Assembly (NCBI GenBank): GCA_021107335.1
Contig: JAIOSZ010000081.1
Span: 1 to 9,062, forward strand
DNA: 9,062 nucleotides
From: Desulfuromonadaceae bacterium
GTDB lineage: Bacteria; Desulfobacterota; Desulfuromonadia; Desulfuromonadales; Syntrophotaleaceae
Direction: 5' to 3'
Shown piece by piece: positions 6,727-9,062 of the stretch. The notes beneath the pieces were generated by a model, which worked only from the letters and a program-made list of their open reading frames with translations, was not told the DNA's origin and did no database searches. The position numbers and the translations under genes are program-made. Every line of letters starts with the position of its first letter. The first letter of the stretch is position 1.

Positions 6727-6780
6727 AAGGGCCCTGTCGTTATCCACTCTATCCAGTGGATAACGACAGGGCCCTTTTTT
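6727..6780 (+). terminator. Strong Rho-independent terminator after the cytochrome gene
   Basis: A perfect 22-bp stem (6727-6748 with 6755-6776) around the six-base loop CTATCC is followed by a T run (6775-6780) and an AT-rich stretch. It begins 54 bases after the stop. The sequence left of the stem is not A-rich enough to make it a good terminator for minus-strand transcription. Confidence 0.93.
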
Positions 6781-7252
6781 ATAAATAAATGCCAGCTGAT
6801 ATCGCCCAGAGGATGCAGTTTGTCAGGTTGGCCGAAGATAAAAAGACGTCTCCACTTCCTTTGTGTGTGGGGTGAAAGTGGAAGACAATTAAACGCTCTA
6901 GGAGGAACTCCACCCAGCAACTCTCGCCAGAAAGCCGGGCGGCATTGTAATCGCAGTTGCGAAAAAGGTTTAAAATATTTTCATCCTTTACTGTATACAC
7001 AGTCTGCCAAGACAAAAGCAATAACAATGTGTCACTAGCGAAGGAATTTACTCTCGGTGAGTTTACAGGCTATGGATAAAAAAACTTCCCAGGGGAGACC
7101 TACGTGCGCTGATGCAGGTGGCAGGAATTGAGGTTGTTGCAAAGAGCAAACAGACCTGGCGGGTGACTGGTGGAAGCAAGAAGGGTTGCTAACCGGGACG
7201 GCTATTTTCATATGAAAATAGGACGGTGGCCATCAAGAGTGTGTGTTGGGGG
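6781..7252. other. Gene-poor convergent intergenic region of about 470 bp
   Basis: No ORF here has both a ribosome site and a recognisable product. It is more AT-rich around 6960-7090 than the flanking genes. One open stretch on the plus strand (7061-7192, stop TAA) encodes a plausible-looking C-terminal piece containing RALMQVAGIEVVAKSKQTW, without a good start. It could be a decayed gene end or chance. Small dyads occur at 6990-7003 and 7202-7221. No tRNA, transposase or CRISPR structure is visible. Confidence 0.5.
7197..7226. repeat. 20-bp perfect palindrome bounded by GACGG direct repeats
   Basis: CTATTTTCAT (7202-7211) and ATGAAAATAG (7212-7221) form a perfect palindrome. GACGG abuts it on both sides (7197-7201 and 7222-7226) in direct orientation. 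It lies 31 bases beyond the antiporter stop, in the convergent gap. As RNA it gives an 8-bp AU-rich stem with a four-base loop and no U-run on either strand, so it is a poor terminator. It may be a protein-binding site, or the footprint of a small palindromic insertion with a 5-bp target duplication. Confidence 0.5.
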
Positions 7253-8980
7253 TTATGCTCTGCTGGCGCGACGGAAGGTAGCTAGCAGGTCGTTCTGGCT
7301 GAGGATGCCAAGCAACAGTTGGGGCTGTTCTGGGTCGATAACGGGAAAATAGCTGATATAGCGATATTTATCGAGCACATCCAGTGCGTCGCGAAGAGTC
7401 TGGTCGGGATGCATGGCAATGTGGCGTTCCCCGGCCAGGTCGCTGGCCACAACCAAGTTAGCCAGGGCCGGTTCAAAAAGCAGATTGCGAATTTCCGTAT
7501 AGTTAATCATGCCGACGAAATGATTGTCGACGTCGACTACTGGAAAGCGATCGTAGCGGCTGTGGGCAATCAGATGTAGCAGTTCGTTGAAGGGCGTAGA
7601 ATTGAGGATGGTCTCTACGTTGCGGCGCATGATGTGTTTGACCAGAATGTCTCCCGGGTCGCGTAATTGATGACCCGCTGGAATGCCTAGGGATGATCGA
7701 AAATGTTCAACCACATTGTGCAACCCTTCAATGGCGCCCTGCGGCGCCCGTTTTTCCAGCAGGGAGAGAATCGGTACCTCGCCGGCCCGCACCAGGCCAA
7801 AGCGAATAGCCAACGGTCCGATGAGCTCAAACAGAACGACCGAACCGAGAACTACCGATTGCAGCAAGTGGCCGCCTTCGGGCCATTTTTGCGCCAAGTT
7901 GGCCGCCAGGCCGATAGCGACCCCGGCCTGAGCTAGCAGGGTAAAGCCCGTGCAGAAACCGCGGTTAGCGCTGAATCTGCCAAGACGGGCACCGAGGCGG
8001 GCACCGAAAAACTTGCCAAGGGTTCGGGCGAGTACATAGGCGATACCGAGTAGACCGAGGTGGCGAAGGGTTTCCAGGTGCAGGTTGGCGCCGGCGATGA
8101 CGAAAAACGCCACATAGAGAGGATAGTCGATTTGACGCAGGGACTCGACAAGTTGATGCCAGCGAGGCGAACTGTTGGCCAGAACCACGCCCAGCATCAA
8201 GGCGGCAAGCAAGGGGCTGATACCGAGTACGCGGCCGACAGCGGTGACAGAAAAGACGGCGCCGAGGAGCAACAGTTTCTGCTCGTTGGGCGTTTCTAGT
8301 CGTTGGGCCCAAACCGAAACGATAAAGCCAATCAGTGAGCCGATTAGCAACGGCCCGAGCATTTGCCACAGCATGGCGCCCGCGCCTTCGTCCGGCTGTA
8401 GCAGCCAGTGGCAGACCACGATAAAGGCCAGGATCGAAACGATGTTGTTAAGTCCAACCAAGGTCAGGGCGGTATGGGTAACCGGACCGTCAGCTTCATA
8501 TTCGCGAACCACCATCAGGGTGGCTGCCGGGGCGGTGGCAATAGCAATCACTCCCAGCAGCAGGGCAAAGGCCAAAGAGGTCTGCCACAGGGAGAACCCG
8601 GGCAAGGTGGTGTGCATCACGAATTGGTTAAGAACGAAGATGAACAAGGAGACTAGGGTGAAGGTCAGGCCAATCTCGCCACAGGCAAACCAAAGAATAC
8701 GTTGTTTCCAGCGCTTGAGGTGTTCAGTGCGGCACTGGCCGCCGATATTGAGCAGAATCAGACCGAGGGCCACATCTGAAATAAGCCGTAGATGATTCAA
8801 GGCGACGGGAGTAATCAGCTGCGGCAATCCGCACAGGTGGGTAAAAGAGGGCCCGACTAGCAATCCGGCGAGCAGATAGCCGGTGACCCGCGGCACATGA
8901 AACAGTCCGGCCACCCGTCCGCCGATCAAGGCGCAGCAATAGATGACCGCCAAGGCGCTGATGATGGCTGGCAGAGGCAT
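7253..8980 (-). CDS. CPA2-family cation:proton antiporter with C-terminal CBS pair
   Basis: A 575-residue inner-membrane protein. Residues 1-395 are a Na_H_Exchanger (CPA2) domain of about 12-13 hydrophobic helices, with the early RVTGYLLAGLLVGP motif (31-44) typical of KefB/NapA-like proteins, and AGANL (296-300) and QAGVAIGLA (351-359) late in the domain. Residues 450-502 and 510-572 form two CBS motifs, a regulatory pair that in other transporters binds adenine nucleotides. There is no RCK domain, so it is not a standard KefB/KefC. It should exchange Na+ or K+ for protons. Oddly, the helix that carries the ion-binding Asp-Asp in NapA reads GLNNIVSI, with N178-N179 at that spot. No clear Shine-Dalgarno precedes the ATG at 8978-8980; the start is set by family length and the hydrophobic first helix. 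It lies 34 bases after an OmpA/MotB-like gene and may be co-transcribed with it. Confidence 0.9.
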   Translation of the reverse strand: MPLPAIISALAVIYCCALIGGRVAGLFHVPRVTGYLLAGLLVGPSFTHLCGLPQLITPVALNHLRLISDVALGLILLNIGGQCRTEHLKRWKQRILWFACGEIGLTFTLVSLFIFVLNQFVMHTTLPGFSLWQTSLAFALLLGVIAIATAPAATLMVVREYEADGPVTHTALTLVGLNNIVSILAFIVVCHWLLQPDEGAGAMLWQMLGPLLIGSLIGFIVSVWAQRLETPNEQKLLLLGAVFSVTAVGRVLGISPLLAALMLGVVLANSSPRWHQLVESLRQIDYPLYVAFFVIAGANLHLETLRHLGLLGIAYVLARTLGKFFGARLGARLGRFSANRGFCTGFTLLAQAGVAIGLAANLAQKWPEGGHLLQSVVLGSVVLFELIGPLAIRFGLVRAGEVPILSLLEKRAPQGAIEGLHNVVEHFRSSLGIPAGHQLRDPGDILVKHIMRRNVETILNSTPFNELLHLIAHSRYDRFPVVDVDNHFVGMINYTEIRNLLFEPALANLVVASDLAGERHIAMHPDQTLRDALDVLDKYRYISYFPVIDPEQPQLLLGILSQNDLLATFRRASRA

Positions 8981-9014
8981 AGTGATAGATTTTGGTTAAA
9001 GCGGCCGCCGAAAG

Positions 9015-9062
9015 CTAGGGCTGGGCCGGAATCAGTACAATGTCGATGCGGCGGTTAATGGC
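9015..9062 (-). CDS. C-terminal end of an OmpA/MotB-like protein (partial)
   Basis: Read on the minus strand, the last 15 codons before a TAG (complement of 9015-9017) are AINRRIDIVLIPAQP. The NRR-I-x-I-V-L signature is the final beta-strand of OmpA-family peptidoglycan-binding domains, as in MotB, Pal and OmpA C-termini. The rest of the gene lies outside the window, so the exact family member cannot be named. It ends 34 bases before the antiporter start on the same strand. Confidence 0.7.
   Translation of the reverse strand, partial: AINRRIDIVLIPAQP

Noticed and set aside
6990..7003. ACTGT-ATAC-ACAGT dyad resembling a LexA (SOS) box.
   Set aside because: The CTGT/ACAG half-sites are 4 bases apart, not the 8 of the enterobacterial box, and no gene starts next to it; a 5-bp dyad is easily chance.
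6820..7038. A 72-codon plus-strand frame in the gene-poor gap.
   Set aside because: No ribosome site, no hydrophobic or motif structure, and Cys/His/Ser/Arg-rich composition suggesting non-coding DNA.
8175..8795. A 206-codon open frame on the plus strand, and others opposite the antiporter.
   Set aside because: They lie wholly inside the antiporter on the other strand and encode Ser/Arg/Pro-rich sequence typical of antisense frames of GC-rich membrane genes.

Overview
The window looks like chromosomal DNA from an anaerobic or microaerophilic Gram-negative bacterium, probably a delta-proteobacterium of the Desulfuromonadales/Pelobacter/Geobacter type. That placement is an inference. It rests on a plant-type glutamate-cysteine ligase, an ECF sigma / zinc-finger anti-sigma / DUF3106 gene trio, a small lipoprotein c-type cytochrome, and a two-TM RCK channel with a TVGFREV filter. 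Codon use is moderately GC-rich throughout. I see no transposase, phage gene, CRISPR array, tRNA or rRNA.

Layout: (1) Positions 1-630, minus strand: the N-terminal 210 residues of a K+-channel/RCK protein that runs off the left edge. It is divergent from (2) gshA at 876-2249, plus strand; the gap of about 245 bp holds a good sigma70-type promoter for each gene. (3) A 210-bp gap carries a 63-nt fold-back element and leads into (4) a complete transketolase at 2460-4457. (5) Next is a tight three-gene unit: ECF sigma factor (4543-5193), overlapping membrane anti-sigma factor (5190-5639) and secreted, basic DUF3106-type repeat protein (5662-6105). (6) A separate promoter with a dyad over its -10 region drives (7) a cytochrome c6-like lipoprotein (6277-6672), which ends at a 22-bp perfect-stem terminator. 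(8) About 470 bp (6781-7252) hold no convincing gene, but contain a 20-bp perfect palindrome flanked by a 5-bp direct repeat. (9) Converging from the right on the minus strand is a CPA2-type cation:proton antiporter with two C-terminal CBS domains (7253-8980). It is preceded by (10) the last 15 codons of an OmpA/MotB-like gene (9015-9062) that enters from the right edge.

How the genes may work together: the sigma/anti-sigma/DUF3106 unit is the most system-like part. A cytoplasmic zinc-finger anti-sigma factor carries an acidic, leucine-rich hexad-repeat tail on the periplasmic side, and the next gene makes a strongly basic periplasmic repeat protein. This suggests an envelope-stress switch in which the basic protein modulates the anti-sigma factor, analogous in logic to CpxP-CpxA; the interaction is a hypothesis. 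The K+ channel, the antiporter and gshA could share a link to ion and redox homeostasis, but they are separate transcription units and any functional tie is speculative. The other genes are conventional central and redox metabolism.
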